From assembly GCA_018064885.1 (NCBI GenBank), contig JAGHUI010000040.1:1-52117 (forward strand): a stretch of DNA of 52,117 nt, in the 5' to 3' direction. Every line of letters starts with the position of its first letter. Position 1 is the stretch's first letter. The notes beneath the pieces were generated by a model, which was not told the DNA's origin, made no database searches, and worked only from the letters and a program-made list of their open reading frames with translations. The translations under genes and the position numbers were made by a program. This DNA is from Candidatus Minthosoma equi (GTDB lineage: Bacteria > Bacteroidota > Bacteroidia > Bacteroidales > Bacteroidaceae). This document shows positions 32,433 through 40,894 of the stretch, in pieces.

Positions 32433-33752
32433 ATGAAATTGAAATCTAAGCTATTATCATTACTGCTGTGCAGCGCCATCGGGGCAAACGCACAGAATCC
32501 TTTTGTGCAGACATGGTTCACAACTGACCCTGCACCTATGGTACACAACGACCGCCTCTATGTTTATACTGGACATGATGAGGACAATGCCGACTTCTTC
32601 TGGATGCAGGAGTGGCGCATCTATTCTACTGCCGACATGGTAAACTGGCGCGACCACGGTTCTCCACTCGCCATCGAGTCTTTCAAATGGGGCGATGACC
32701 GCGCGTGGGCTCCTCAGTGCATAGAGCGCAACGGCAAGTTCTATTTCTATGTGCCTCTACATTGCAAGGACTCTGGCACAATGGCAATAGGTGTTGCTGT
32801 GGGCAAGACACCTGTAGGCCCATTCGTCGATCCTATTGGCAAGCCTCTTGCCGATGGCTCTTGGGACTATATCGACCCAACAGTTTTCATCGACGACGAT
32901 GGTCAGGCATGGCTCTACTGGGGCAATCCAAAGCTCTACTATGCTAAATTGAACGATGACATGATTTCCTTCAAGGATGGTGTTCATAAAATGGATATGG
33001 AAGGTCTGAAAGGATATACTGAAGGTCCATGGATTCAGAAGCGCAACGGCAAGTATTATATGATGTATGCTGCCGATGGCATTCCAGAGAACATTGCATA
33101 CGCCATGGGTGATTCACCTGTCGGTCCTTGGACTTATAAGGGCATCATCATGGAGAAAAATCAGCAAGCCTCTTTCACTAACCACTCTGGTCTTGCCGAC
33201 TTCAAGGGACACTCATATTTCTTCTATCACACAGGATGGCTTCCTGGTGGCGGCGGTTTCGGCAGAAGTGTTGCTGCCAAGGAATTCACATACAATGCTG
33301 ATGGAACTATACCTTCTCTTACTGCTGATCATGAAGGAGTTGCACCAATCGGCACATTCAATCCTTTCGGTTATCATGAGGCAGAGGAAATGGCATTCAG
33401 CAAAGGCATTCACACTCAGCCAAACGGTCACAACAATGTGTATATCTCCGACATCCACAATGGTGACTGGATGAAGATTCGTGAGGTTGACTTTGCTAAT
33501 CGCGCAGCAACATCATTGACAGTATCTGCTTCAAGCGCTCTTCGCGGCGGAACAATCGAGATGCATGCTGACAGCGTGAAGGGTGCGCTCATCGCTGCTA
33601 TTCAGATTCCTACAACTGGCGGATGGGAGAAGTTCAAGAAGTTCACTACTAAGGACGTAAAGACGCCACAAGGCAAGCACGACATTTACTTCGTGTTCAA
33701 GGGACGCAAGGGTCCTGAGCTCTATACATTCGACTGGTGGGAAATGAAATAA
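32433..33752 (+). CDS. Secreted GH43 glycosidase with C-terminal CBM6-like domain
   Basis: A 439-aa exported enzyme with signal peptide MKLKSKLLSLLLCSAIGANA. The five-bladed propeller has the GH43 catalytic acids: general base Asp32 (TTDPAPM), modulating Asp148 (DYIDPTVF) and general acid Glu197 (GYTEGPW). After about 310 a beta-sandwich with HAEEMAFSKGI, WMKIREVDF and FDWWEMK resembles CBM6. Likely activities are beta-xylosidase, alpha-L-arabinofuranosidase or related; the subfamily cannot be set by eye. It is followed 42 bp later by a secreted aldose 1-epimerase, so the pair probably trims plant hemicellulose outside the cytoplasm and equilibrates the released sugar anomers. Confidence 0.9.
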   Translation: MKLKSKLLSLLLCSAIGANAQNPFVQTWFTTDPAPMVHNDRLYVYTGHDEDNADFFWMQEWRIYSTADMVNWRDHGSPLAIESFKWGDDRAWAPQCIERNGKFYFYVPLHCKDSGTMAIGVAVGKTPVGPFVDPIGKPLADGSWDYIDPTVFIDDDGQAWLYWGNPKLYYAKLNDDMISFKDGVHKMDMEGLKGYTEGPWIQKRNGKYYMMYAADGIPENIAYAMGDSPVGPWTYKGIIMEKNQQASFTNHSGLADFKGHSYFFYHTGWLPGGGGFGRSVAAKEFTYNADGTIPSLTADHEGVAPIGTFNPFGYHEAEEMAFSKGIHTQPNGHNNVYISDIHNGDWMKIREVDFANRAATSLTVSASSALRGGTIEMHADSVKGALIAAIQIPTTGGWEKFKKFTTKDVKTPQGKHDIYFVFKGRKGPELYTFDWWEMK

Positions 33753-33794
33753 AGCTTCATTGTAGTTTTCTACAGGAACACATATTATATTATA

Positions 33795-34853
33795 ATGATT
33801 AAAGCTCTAACATTCATGTCTGTGCTGTTATGCTCAATTGGCGTAACAGCACAGACAAAATATAACGATTCCATTTTTGTCAGCACAATAAAAAATGGCA
33901 AGATGGAGATGACTGCCATCAACTACGGAGCACGTATTCAGGCGCTCAAGGTTGGCGGGCAAGATGTTGTGCTCGGCTTTGATTCATTAGAAAACTATAC
34001 AACAAAGAAACAGAATTTCGGTGCTGCAGTCGGCAGATACATAGGACGCATACTTGGCGGTCATCTCTCCATAGATGGAAAAGACTACCAGCTTCAGACA
34101 GGCAGCAATGGCGATTGCTCGCATGGAGGCACACCAAGCTTTTCTCAGCGCTATTGGCAGATAACAAGTGTTGCTGACACAACAATGACTATGCGATATG
34201 TGTCTCCTGATGGCGAAAACGGTTTCCCTGGAGAGCTAGCTCTTGATGTGAAGTACACTTTAAGTTCTGATGCCTTGAGAATTGATTATGAAGCGACTAC
34301 AACAAAGCCAACGGTATTGAACCCATCTAACCATTCTTTCTTCAATCTTACTGGCGATCTTGGCAGAGATGTTCTGGACGAAATTCTCTGGGTGAATGGC
34401 GACAGTATTGCCCTGTATGACAATAACAAAAGAGTGACAGGAGAATTGGGCAACGTCTCTGGCACTCCTTTTGATTTCCTTGAACCAACAGAAATTGGCA
34501 AGCGCATTGATGAACCTAACGACCAGCTGCTTGTAACAAAGGGATATGACCATTGCTATAAGCTTCGCAGCGGAAGCGACATCAGCATTCCATGTGCTGC
34601 TCTATATGATAAAGAAAGAAATCTGACCATGCATGTTTACACAACAGAGCCTGCAATGCAGATTTACACAGCCAATGGACATAACGGTTCACTCATCGGC
34701 AAAGACGGCAAGCCCTACATTCGCCGCAATGCCATCTGCTTCGAAACCATGCATTTCCCTGATTCTCCAAACAAGCCTCATTGGCATTCCACTCGACTTA
34801 ATCCAGGAGAAACATTCCGAAGCACTACGATATTTAAGTTTTCCAGTTTTTAA
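33795..34853 (+). CDS. galM: Aldose 1-epimerase (mutarotase), secreted
   Basis: A 352-aa enzyme interconverting alpha and beta anomers of aldoses. A signal peptide (MIKALTFMSVLLCSIGVTAQ) makes it periplasmic, unlike the cytoplasmic E. coli enzyme. Catalytic residues are visible: His110 (CSHGG), general acid His180 (NPSNHSFFNL) and general base Glu317 (CFETMHFPDSPN), plus GYDHCY for sugar binding. NYGARI near the N-terminus and FRNPxT-like LNPGETF at the end also fit. Located directly after the GH43 gene in the same direction, and convergent with an AraC regulator. Confidence 0.93.
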   Translation: MIKALTFMSVLLCSIGVTAQTKYNDSIFVSTIKNGKMEMTAINYGARIQALKVGGQDVVLGFDSLENYTTKKQNFGAAVGRYIGRILGGHLSIDGKDYQLQTGSNGDCSHGGTPSFSQRYWQITSVADTTMTMRYVSPDGENGFPGELALDVKYTLSSDALRIDYEATTTKPTVLNPSNHSFFNLTGDLGRDVLDEILWVNGDSIALYDNNKRVTGELGNVSGTPFDFLEPTEIGKRIDEPNDQLLVTKGYDHCYKLRSGSDISIPCAALYDKERNLTMHVYTTEPAMQIYTANGHNGSLIGKDGKPYIRRNAICFETMHFPDSPNKPHWHSTRLNPGETFRSTTIFKFSSF

Positions 34854-34925
34854 CTCAAATTTCAAGATTGTAAAGACTTCCTCATTTTATAGTACTTATC
34901 GGAAGCATAAACATTATGAGCCATT

Positions 34926-35822
34926 TCACTTTCTCATCTTTCTATACTGCAACGGAGTTTTGCCTGTAGCATTTCTGAACATCCTTGTGAAATGATTCGA
35001 ATAGGCAAAGCCCAGTTCTTCAGCAATTTCGCTTACTGACATATCGGTTGTTTGCAAAAGATGCTTGGCAAAGAACAGAATCTTGTCTTGAACAAACTCC
35101 TTTGCCGACACATGCAATTCCTTCTTCACCAAGTCACCAAAATAGTTTGGAGACAAATTGAACTGTGCTGCACACCATGCAACGGTTGGCATTCCCTGCT
35201 GTGCAGACGAGCCCGAACTCAGATAATGCGTAAGCAGCTGATCCAGTTTCATCCTCAGGTCGCTTTCTCTCACTACCCTTTCGGAATACTGGCGTTCAAA
35301 GAATCGCTTATAGCAACTCAGCAGATGACCAATGCCAAGACGAATCATGTGGTCGGTCAGATGATCGGTAGGTGTTATCAACTCCGCGAAGATATTTGCA
35401 AAACTGTTAACAATTATGGCACGTTCTTGATGAGACAATTCAAGAGCATTATCTACGTCATGATTGAAGAAGTCGAACATATAGAAATCACGTCCCAAAC
35501 CGCACTTCTGCAGCAGCTCCTTGCGAAATGCAAGCATCCAGCCTTTCGGACGAACCGTATAATTCAGATTCATGTGTACCTCCTGCCCCGGACGAAGCGA
35601 AAACAGAGTGCCTGCTTTGTAATTTATAGACCTATTGCCCTTCACCAATTCGCCAAACTCCGAATCCATCAGCACAATACAATACATGTTGAAGTCCAAA
35701 ACATCGAAAAGAGACATTTCTGCTCTTGACAAATCGCCAACAGCCACTAACGGATGATCTGTTGGTTGGTGGAAATATTTGTTAAATTCTTCTATTCCGG
35801 AAACTATGTGTGCCATATTCAT
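34926..35822 (-). CDS. AraC family transcriptional regulator
   Basis: A 298-aa regulator with an N-terminal cupin-like sensing region (about 20-150) and a C-terminal pair of helix-turn-helices (about 195-298): ILFFAKHLLQTTDMSVSEIA, ELGFAYSNHFTRMFRNATG, TPLQYR. The sensing domain includes GTLFSLRPGQEVHMN, typical of the cupin barrel. An alternative start is ATG at 35816. It is divergent from the tyrosine phenol-lyase-like gene and convergent with galM, so either neighbour could be its target; divergence makes the lyase-like gene the first candidate. The upstream region carries two -7-like boxes. Confidence 0.9.
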   Translation of the reverse strand: MNMAHIVSGIEEFNKYFHQPTDHPLVAVGDLSRAEMSLFDVLDFNMYCIVLMDSEFGELVKGNRSINYKAGTLFSLRPGQEVHMNLNYTVRPKGWMLAFRKELLQKCGLGRDFYMFDFFNHDVDNALELSHQERAIIVNSFANIFAELITPTDHLTDHMIRLGIGHLLSCYKRFFERQYSERVVRESDLRMKLDQLLTHYLSSGSSAQQGMPTVAWCAAQFNLSPNYFGDLVKKELHVSAKEFVQDKILFFAKHLLQTTDMSVSEIAEELGFAYSNHFTRMFRNATGKTPLQYRKMRK

Positions 35823-35836
35823 TAAATTTTATGGTA

Positions 35837-35971
35837 CAAATTTAGGTACAAATATACAGGTATATGTATTCATGGTAGGTAAAATAGGTAAGCAACATGC
35901 AATTATGTTATTTTGGTACTACATTTCCGTTAAAATGATATGTCTAATTTACATATACTATTATAATTTTG
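35837..35971. promoter_or_regulatory. Divergent promoter region between araC-type gene and lyase-like gene
   Basis: Minus-strand -7 candidates are TAAATTTG (35837-35844) and TATATTTG (35849-35856), 15-30 nt before the regulator ATG. The plus-strand -7 candidate is TAATTTTG (35964-35971), leaving a leader of about 65 nt before the lyase-like ATG. The -33 elements are not convincing. The 220-bp spacer holds no gene. Confidence 0.45.
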
Positions 35972-36042
35972 CAATCGTTTTGCGAAACGCTAAACTATTA
36001 TACAAAATAATTTACCAAAACAACAATAAAAAATACTAACCT

Positions 36043-37491
36043 ATGGCAGTTAAATTTTACCAGAGCGAGAACCAAGTTCCACTCGAAATGCACAAAGTGC
36101 GCATGATTCAGAAGCTTTCTCTTCTTCCTGTTGAGGAACGTCTCAAGAAGATTCAAGAAGCAGGTAACAACACATTCCTTCTCCAGAACAAGGATGTATA
36201 TCTCGACATGTTGACAGACTCAGGTGTTAACTGTATGTCAGACAACCAGTTCGCAGCTTCTTTCCAGGCTGACGACTCATATGCAGGCTCTGCTACATTC
36301 CTTCGCGTGAAGAAAGCTATCAAGGACGTATTCGGATGCGACAATGTGCTTCCTGTTCACCAGGGACGTGCTGCTGAGAACATCCTTGCAGAGGCTTTCT
36401 GTGCTCCAGGCAAGGTCGCCATCATGAACTTCCACTTCACTACCACCAAGGCTCACGCCACTCGTTGTGGTGCAACCGTAGAAGAACTCGTACAACCAAA
36501 GGGACTCATTCCTCAGAGCAACGATCCATTCAAAGGCGACTACGACCTTGACCTCCTCAAGAAGCGCATCGACGAAATCGGCAGCGACAATGTTGCATAC
36601 GTTCGCGTGGAGGCTGGCACAAACCTCATCGGTGGCCAGCCTGTATCTCTCGAAAATATGCTTGCCGTTACTGACATCTGCCACGACAAGGGTGTGAAAT
36701 CAGTGCTCGACGCATCACTCCTTCAGGATAACATCTACTTCATGAAGACTCGTGAGGCTCGTTGCAAGTACATGGAGGTAGGCGACATCTACAAGCTCCT
36801 CGCTGATCACTTCGACATCATCTACTTCTCTGCTCGCAAGCTCTCATTCTCAAAGGGTGGTATCATCTGCTCTAAGGACGAGAAGTGGACAAAGCAGCTC
36901 ATGGAGTTCATCCCACTCTACGAAGGCTTCCTCACATACGGTGGTATCGACGTGCGCACAATGGAATCTATGGCAGTAGGTCTCTACGAGTCACTCGACA
37001 TGGATTACATCTCACACGGTCCAGAGTTCATCAACTATCTTGCTAAGGAACTCGATGCATACGGTGTGCCAGTCATCCTCCCTCCAGGCGGTCTTGGATG
37101 TCACCTCAACGCAGGCGCATTCGTTCCAGACATGCCACACAATCAATATCCTGCAGCCGCTGTTGGTGCAGCCCTCTTCATTGCCGGCGGTATTCGTGGT
37201 ATGGAGCGTGGTACTGTATCAGAGCAGCGTGAGCCAGACGGCACAGAACGCTACGCAGAGCTTGAACTTCAGCGCCTTGCAGTTCCTCGCCGTGTATATA
37301 CCCTCTCACAGCTCAAGTACGTTGCCGACCGTGTTAAGTGGCTTTGGGACAATCGCAACCTCATCGGCGGTCTCGAATGGACAGAAGAGCCAGCAGTTCT
37401 CCGCTTCTTCTTCGGCCGCATGAAGGAGATCGGTTACTGGCAGGAAGAACTCGCAGAAAAGTTCCGCAAGGACTTCGGTGACAGCCTCTAA
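36043..37491 (+). CDS. Tyrosine phenol-lyase/tryptophanase-family PLP protein with altered active site
   Basis: A 482-aa beta-eliminating-lyase homologue, aligned by eye with tyrosine phenol-lyase (RLKKIQEAGNNTFLL, DVYLDMLTDSG, DSYAGS, PVHQGRAAEN, FTTTKAH, GGQPVS, YGGIDVRTMESMAVGL, RLAVPRRVYT). The PLP lysine is kept (SARKLSF), as are the DSYAGS tyrosine and MERG. But the DATR/DSAR motif, whose Arg contacts the PLP 3'-oxygen, reads DASL (VLDASLLQDN), the GGHA histidine has become Leu (GGLGCHLNA), and the SGKKD/SAKKD context is SARKL. Standard tryptophanase or phenol-lyase activity is therefore doubtful and a different PLP reaction is likely. Codon use is as biased as in nifJ, suggesting high expression. 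Single-gene unit with its own promoter region and a strong terminator. Confidence 0.8.
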   Translation: MAVKFYQSENQVPLEMHKVRMIQKLSLLPVEERLKKIQEAGNNTFLLQNKDVYLDMLTDSGVNCMSDNQFAASFQADDSYAGSATFLRVKKAIKDVFGCDNVLPVHQGRAAENILAEAFCAPGKVAIMNFHFTTTKAHATRCGATVEELVQPKGLIPQSNDPFKGDYDLDLLKKRIDEIGSDNVAYVRVEAGTNLIGGQPVSLENMLAVTDICHDKGVKSVLDASLLQDNIYFMKTREARCKYMEVGDIYKLLADHFDIIYFSARKLSFSKGGIICSKDEKWTKQLMEFIPLYEGFLTYGGIDVRTMESMAVGLYESLDMDYISHGPEFINYLAKELDAYGVPVILPPGGLGCHLNAGAFVPDMPHNQYPAAAVGAALFIAGGIRGMERGTVSEQREPDGTERYAELELQRLAVPRRVYTLSQLKYVADRVKWLWDNRNLIGGLEWTEEPAVLRFFFGRMKEIGYWQEELAEKFRKDFGDSL

Positions 37492-37533
37492 ACCAATCAA
37501 TAACATTTCATTTTTATATAACGAAAGCAACGG

Positions 37534-37564
37534 GGGAGCATACCATGCGATATGGTGTGCTCCC
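37534..37564 (+). terminator. Intrinsic terminator after the lyase-like gene
   Basis: GGGAGCATACCAT pairs with ATGGTGTGCTCCC (one G-T wobble-type position) around a 5-nt loop, followed by TAATTTTGTTT. It lies 43 bp after the stop. Confidence 0.85.
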
Positions 37565-37780
37565 TAATTTTGTTTGTTATGTAAAATCGTGAAGCAAATG
37601 CAGAATCTTTACAACATAACATGTGGGAACAATACAATGATTGGCATCCTTGACTCATTTTCGTACATTCAAAGGCATGGTTCGTACAGTGAGCAGTTTT
37701 ACATTTTTTATGATAAATCATAGTCCTTAAATTTGCAGCGTCAAAAAAAGGTATATGTGTAATATTCAAAAAAAGATAGA

Positions 37781-39079
37781 ATGAAAGGGATGAAGTTATT
37801 GCCAATATTGGCAATCTGTGTGCTTGCAATGGGAATCTGCGGTGCTGTTTTTCTCGCAAAAATGCAGGAGGATGGCAATACCGAAAGCCAAAGATCTGAG
37901 GTCAAAGGTCAAAAGGCGAAGGGAGAAGCAGATGATGAGGATACAGCTCAGGAACAGGCAAATGCCAGTTCCTGGGTGTGTCCGCCCATACCTAAGTTTC
38001 TGGAAAAATACTTCGGGAAAGCAGAAGTTTATGCCGACACTATTTGCGTTGCTGATGGGAAAGCATATTACTTTGGATATGATGAACATTACAGAACCAA
38101 CGTGATTTACACTTTGGACGATGTGCTGTGCGAAGAGCCTTCGCTGACATACGACACGCTTAATTCCTCGTCCAAGACGAAGTTCATCATCACCACATCA
38201 CACCACTCCATAACTGTAGATTTTTCAGATAGAAAGAGCATTGCGCATCTTGCAGACCTAATGCCTGAGTTTGGCACAACAAAGCGTTTCTGCAAGGATT
38301 ATTATTCCAGCAAATTGAATGCCCTATATCATTTTGAGATAGATTTCCCGAAACAAAACAATTCCCTCAACGACAATATCTGCAAATGGTTGATTTGGAT
38401 TGTAAACGAATCTTTGGATTATGGAGCAAACACAACTTCCCCAAATAGATTGCACGAAAGCTTCAAGAAAATAAAATACAATGCACAGGAATATCGTGGA
38501 GACATTCGCAATGTCAAGGCATTGGGACGATACGCATCCAACGCATATTTCGAGCATATAAGAAAGTACTGCGACACAGACTTTCCCGAAGGCTTCCCCA
38601 TCGCGCATAGCAATCTCAGTCTCAGGCTTGTAAGCACAAACGGCAAATACTATTCCTACCAGAAATGCACCTACGATTACGCAGGAGGCATACACGGCTA
38701 TCCCACACAAGAGATCAGAAGCTTCGCCCCGCAGCAGAACGAAGAAATTGACTGGGACTATCTATTCATGGACTGTTGCAGCGAATATATTCTCGCCCTA
38801 TTCTACAAGACCGTTCTTGCCGACAAAAAGTATCAGCGATGGAGCGATGCAAGCACCGTGAAAGAAATCAAAGAAATATTTGAGAGGAACAGCGAAGACA
38901 TGGCATACGGAAACGACCTACTTCCTACACCAGGTTTGACCGACAAAGGAGTGACATTCTCCTTCCAGCCATACTACCTCAGTTGTTTTGCCGCAGGCTG
39001 TTTCCATTTCACCATTCCATACGAGGATTTGAAGCCTTACATGACAACAAAGGCAAAGAAATTGTTAAACTTGAAATAA
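37781..39079 (+). CDS. Membrane-anchored or secreted DUF3298/RsiV-like domain protein
   Basis: A 432-aa protein with an uncleaved or SPI-type N-terminal hydrophobic segment (LLPILAICVLAMGICGAVFLA). Residues about 34-50 (RSEVKGQKAKGE) are encoded by AGGTCAAA short repeats and look like a repeat-derived linker. The C-terminal two-thirds has the DUF3298/PdaC pattern: FEIDFPKQN near 180, YYSYQKCTYDYAGGIHGYP near 290, IDWDYLF, and a final FSFQPYYLSCFAAGCFHFTI strand pair. Related domains occur in RsiV, which binds lysozyme; function here is unknown. A 52-aa gene follows after 19 bp. No clear -7 box was identified upstream. Confidence 0.72.
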   Translation: MKGMKLLPILAICVLAMGICGAVFLAKMQEDGNTESQRSEVKGQKAKGEADDEDTAQEQANASSWVCPPIPKFLEKYFGKAEVYADTICVADGKAYYFGYDEHYRTNVIYTLDDVLCEEPSLTYDTLNSSSKTKFIITTSHHSITVDFSDRKSIAHLADLMPEFGTTKRFCKDYYSSKLNALYHFEIDFPKQNNSLNDNICKWLIWIVNESLDYGANTTSPNRLHESFKKIKYNAQEYRGDIRNVKALGRYASNAYFEHIRKYCDTDFPEGFPIAHSNLSLRLVSTNGKYYSYQKCTYDYAGGIHGYPTQEIRSFAPQQNEEIDWDYLFMDCCSEYILALFYKTVLADKKYQRWSDASTVKEIKEIFERNSEDMAYGNDLLPTPGLTDKGVTFSFQPYYLSCFAAGCFHFTIPYEDLKPYMTTKAKKLLNLK

Positions 39080-39098
39080 ATTAAGTCACAGACTCGTT

Positions 39099-39257
39099 AT
39101 GCAACAGAAAATATATCGTGTATGGGGAGAAGACACGTTTGCCCATGAGACATTCGTTGTGGCATCATACGCTAATAAAGAAGCAGCTGAAGCGAAAGTA
39201 ATGGAATGTCGCAATTCAGTACTTGACCAGCCAGAGGAATTGCGAGACACATTCTAG
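39099..39257 (+). CDS. Small 52-aa protein, unknown function
   Basis: Found by hand: ATG at 39099, TAG at 39255-39257. It begins MQQKIYRVWGEDTFAHE and ends QPEELRDTF, with an acidic helical middle (ANKEAAEAKVMECRN). It has no signal peptide and starts 19 bp after the preceding stop, so it is probably co-transcribed. Composition is that of a soluble alpha/beta mini-protein. I do not recognise the family. Confidence 0.5.
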   Translation: MQQKIYRVWGEDTFAHETFVVASYANKEAAEAKVMECRNSVLDQPEELRDTF

Positions 39258-39352
39258 ATAGGGGAATACCATTGTGATGAGTGAAAGAGAACACTCGTAT
39301 TTCCAACATGCATTTACCCGCATTATCAACTTATAAATGCCCATAAAAAAAA

Positions 39353-39373
39353 CGGGACATAAGTTTTGTCCCG
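39353..39373 (-). terminator. Terminator hairpin of repeat-RNA copy 2
   Basis: Seven perfect pairs (CGGGACA/TGTCCCG) around a seven-base loop, followed on the minus strand by eight T's. This is a textbook intrinsic terminator. Confidence 0.8.
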
Positions 39374-39438
39374 TTAGACAAAGCTTTTGGCTCATTAGAC
39401 AAAAGCTTTGATTCATTAGCCATAAGTTTTGATTTGTT
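39355..39438 (-). repeat. Four tandem 21-nt units, second locus
   Basis: Plus-strand starts at 39355, 39376, 39397 and 39418; units carry AAAGCTTTTG, AAAAGCTTTG or ATAAGTTTTG cores. Same unit and copy number as 4575-4656. Confidence 0.85.
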
Positions 39439-39530
39439 TGTATGTTTCTTAACCGTTGCGGAAAAACAATACTATGTAACAGATAAGAAACACATATATA
39501 ATATATGTTAGCGAACTTGCATTACGAGTA

Positions 39531-39562
39531 CAAAGTTACGAAAAATAATTGAGATTGTCAAG
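39531..39562 (-). promoter_or_regulatory. Promoter of repeat-RNA unit, copy 2
   Basis: Minus strand: CTTG (39559-39562), 20-base spacer, TAACTTTG (39531-39538). Same spacing and nearly the same spacer sequence as copy 1. Confidence 0.65.
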
Positions 39563-39673
39563 AATCTTTCATAATTTCTATAACAACTTTGCAATATTAT
39601 CATAACACTCTCATAACACAGTCGTAACAGTTTTGTCACAATAAGCACCTACCTTTGCATCGTCATTCAGAAA

Positions 39674-39910
39674 ATGATTATGTTTATGGTAAAAAGATTT
39701 TATTTATTTGCCTGCCTCGTGTGGATACAGTTAGTTTCATTGGCAGGAGTTGTGACAGGATCGGTAAAGGATGCCGAGAATGGCGCAAGCTTCTCTGATG
39801 CACGTCTTCAGTCATGGTTTGATAAGGTGACATACGTAGGAGCGTTCCCCAACAATGACAATTGGCTGCGTGGTTGGACAGAGTTTGACCCACAGAACGC
39901 AGATTACTAA
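39674..39910 (+). CDS. Short secreted protein of 78 aa, probable remnant
   Basis: It has a signal peptide (VKRFYLFACLVWIQLVSLAG) followed by VTGSVKDAENGASF and then VTYVGAFPNNDNWLRGWTEFDPQNADY. The 'GAF...NW..GW..FDPQN..Y' ending is, as I recall it, the close of much larger Bacteroidetes secreted beta-helix-type proteins, so this may be a signal peptide joined to a C-terminal end by internal deletion. The alternative is a real short exported protein. A -7-like TACCTTTG lies at 39650-39657 and a good terminator follows at 39960, so it may still be expressed. Possible starts: 39674, 39680 or 39686. Confidence 0.5.
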   Translation: MIMFMVKRFYLFACLVWIQLVSLAGVVTGSVKDAENGASFSDARLQSWFDKVTYVGAFPNNDNWLRGWTEFDPQNADY

Positions 39911-39959
39911 ACAACACTTCTCTTCTCGTAAGAACATATAATACCGTTAAAGAATTGTG

Positions 39960-39998
39960 GCGCAGCCAGACAGTACGACTGGTTGCGCTGCTTTTTTT
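39960..39998 (+). terminator. Intrinsic terminator
   Basis: GCGCAGCCAG pairs with CTGGTTGCGC (one G-T pair) around ACAGTACGA; seven T's follow at 39992-39998. It ends the 78-aa unit before the glycan locus. Confidence 0.85.
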
Positions 39999-40031
39999 CT
40001 GGAAAATGTTTGCTGTTTCTTTTATTATTTC

Positions 40032-40039
40032 TACCTTTG
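40032..40039 (+). promoter_or_regulatory. -7 box of the plus-strand glycan operon
   Basis: TACCTTTG followed by T. Transcription would start about 15 nt before the GTG start at 40061. No clear -33 element. Confidence 0.5.
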
Positions 40040-40060
40040 TATTGTAAAACTTAAATTTCT

Positions 40061-40894
40061 GTGACATTTCATTATTCCATCATAATACCGCACAGAGGGC
40101 CTAGGGAGCTTCTGCAAAGGTGTCTTGACTCCATGCCTCAACGTGAGGATGTGGAGATTGTTGTTGTTGAAGACTCAGAGGGACGTGGTGCTGGATGGGC
40201 TAGAAATCAAGGTTTGAAGAAGGCACAGGGCGAGTATCTGCTGTTTGCCGACAGCGACGATTATTTCCTTCCCAATATAAACGATGTATTGGACAGGGTG
40301 CTGGAGCTTCGCAATGGGGAAGATCCTGATTTAGTATTCTTTGGAGCAACATCCGACTCATGGCGCTCGGCCCATCTTGGATGGATAATGGCACAAGAAG
40401 GAGAAAAAAGAGAATTTCTGCTACGCCACACGTTCAATGAGCCATGGTGTCATATAGTGAAGCGTGCATTGGTGGAGGAGCATCGGATAAGATTCTCGGA
40501 AACAAGAATCTTGAACGACATTATGTTCACGAAACAAGTTGGGTATTTTGCCAAGAGCGTGGCTGTCATCGAGAAAAAAGCCTACTATATTGACAACTTT
40601 TCGAATAGCGTGGCAAAACGCAGGAGTGATGGCAATTTGGTGACATACAGCACGGTGCTTGCCGAGGCAAACGTGTTCAACAAACGGCATGGTATTGACT
40701 CATACTATGCTAACGCTCTGCGTCCTGTCTTTATGTGCTTGTTCACAGGAAAATGGAAGGTGATGCAACTTTGTCTGCAGGGCATTCAAAAAGCAGGTTG
40801 CTCAAAATGGGAAATATGCAGGCAGATGATGTACTACCCTTGGCATGTTGTGGGATGGATGTGGCGCAGGCATAAATACTCAAAATACAGATAA
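40061..40894 (+). CDS. Glycosyltransferase family 2
   Basis: A 277-aa GT-A fold enzyme that transfers a sugar from a nucleotide donor, cytoplasmic and probably membrane-associated. It starts with GTG (40061): the frame gives HYSIIIPHRGPRELLQRCLD, the usual GT2 beginning. VVVEDSEGRGAGWARNQGL and the metal/donor motif FADSDDYF (DxD) follow. The later part has WCHIVKRALVEEHRIRF and NDIMFTKQVGYFAK, typical of polysaccharide GT2s. It is separated from the next gene only by 7-nt repeats. Confidence 0.88.
   Translation: MTFHYSIIIPHRGPRELLQRCLDSMPQREDVEIVVVEDSEGRGAGWARNQGLKKAQGEYLLFADSDDYFLPNINDVLDRVLELRNGEDPDLVFFGATSDSWRSAHLGWIMAQEGEKREFLLRHTFNEPWCHIVKRALVEEHRIRFSETRILNDIMFTKQVGYFAKSVAVIEKKAYYIDNFSNSVAKRRSDGNLVTYSTVLAEANVFNKRHGIDSYYANALRPVFMCLFTGKWKVMQLCLQGIQKAGCSKWEICRQMMYYPWHVVGWMWRRHKYSKYR

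Larger units (their letters stand above)
39345..39524 (-). ncRNA. Putative small RNA of four 21-nt repeats with intrinsic terminator, copy 2
   Basis: Minus-strand unit with the same parts as at 4.5 kb: promoter (39531-39562), leader, four 21-nt units (39355-39438), a perfect hairpin CGGGACA...TGTCCCG (39353-39373) and eight T's (plus-strand A8 at 39345-39352). The hairpin arms differ from copy 1 while the pairing is kept, which argues for selection on structure. Predicted length about 180 nt, longer than copy 1 because of a longer leader. After the T8 run the 23-nt units also recur. No protein is likely. The window's two copies suggest a genome-wide family. Confidence 0.55.

Noticed and set aside
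36043-37491. Calling this gene tnaA outright
   Set aside because: Key residues of tryptophanase and tyrosine phenol-lyase are replaced, so the product name would mislead.
39216-39416. 66-aa minus-strand reading frame across the 21-nt repeats
   Set aside because: It crosses the predicted terminator and merely reads the repeats; the 21-nt period keeps any frame open.
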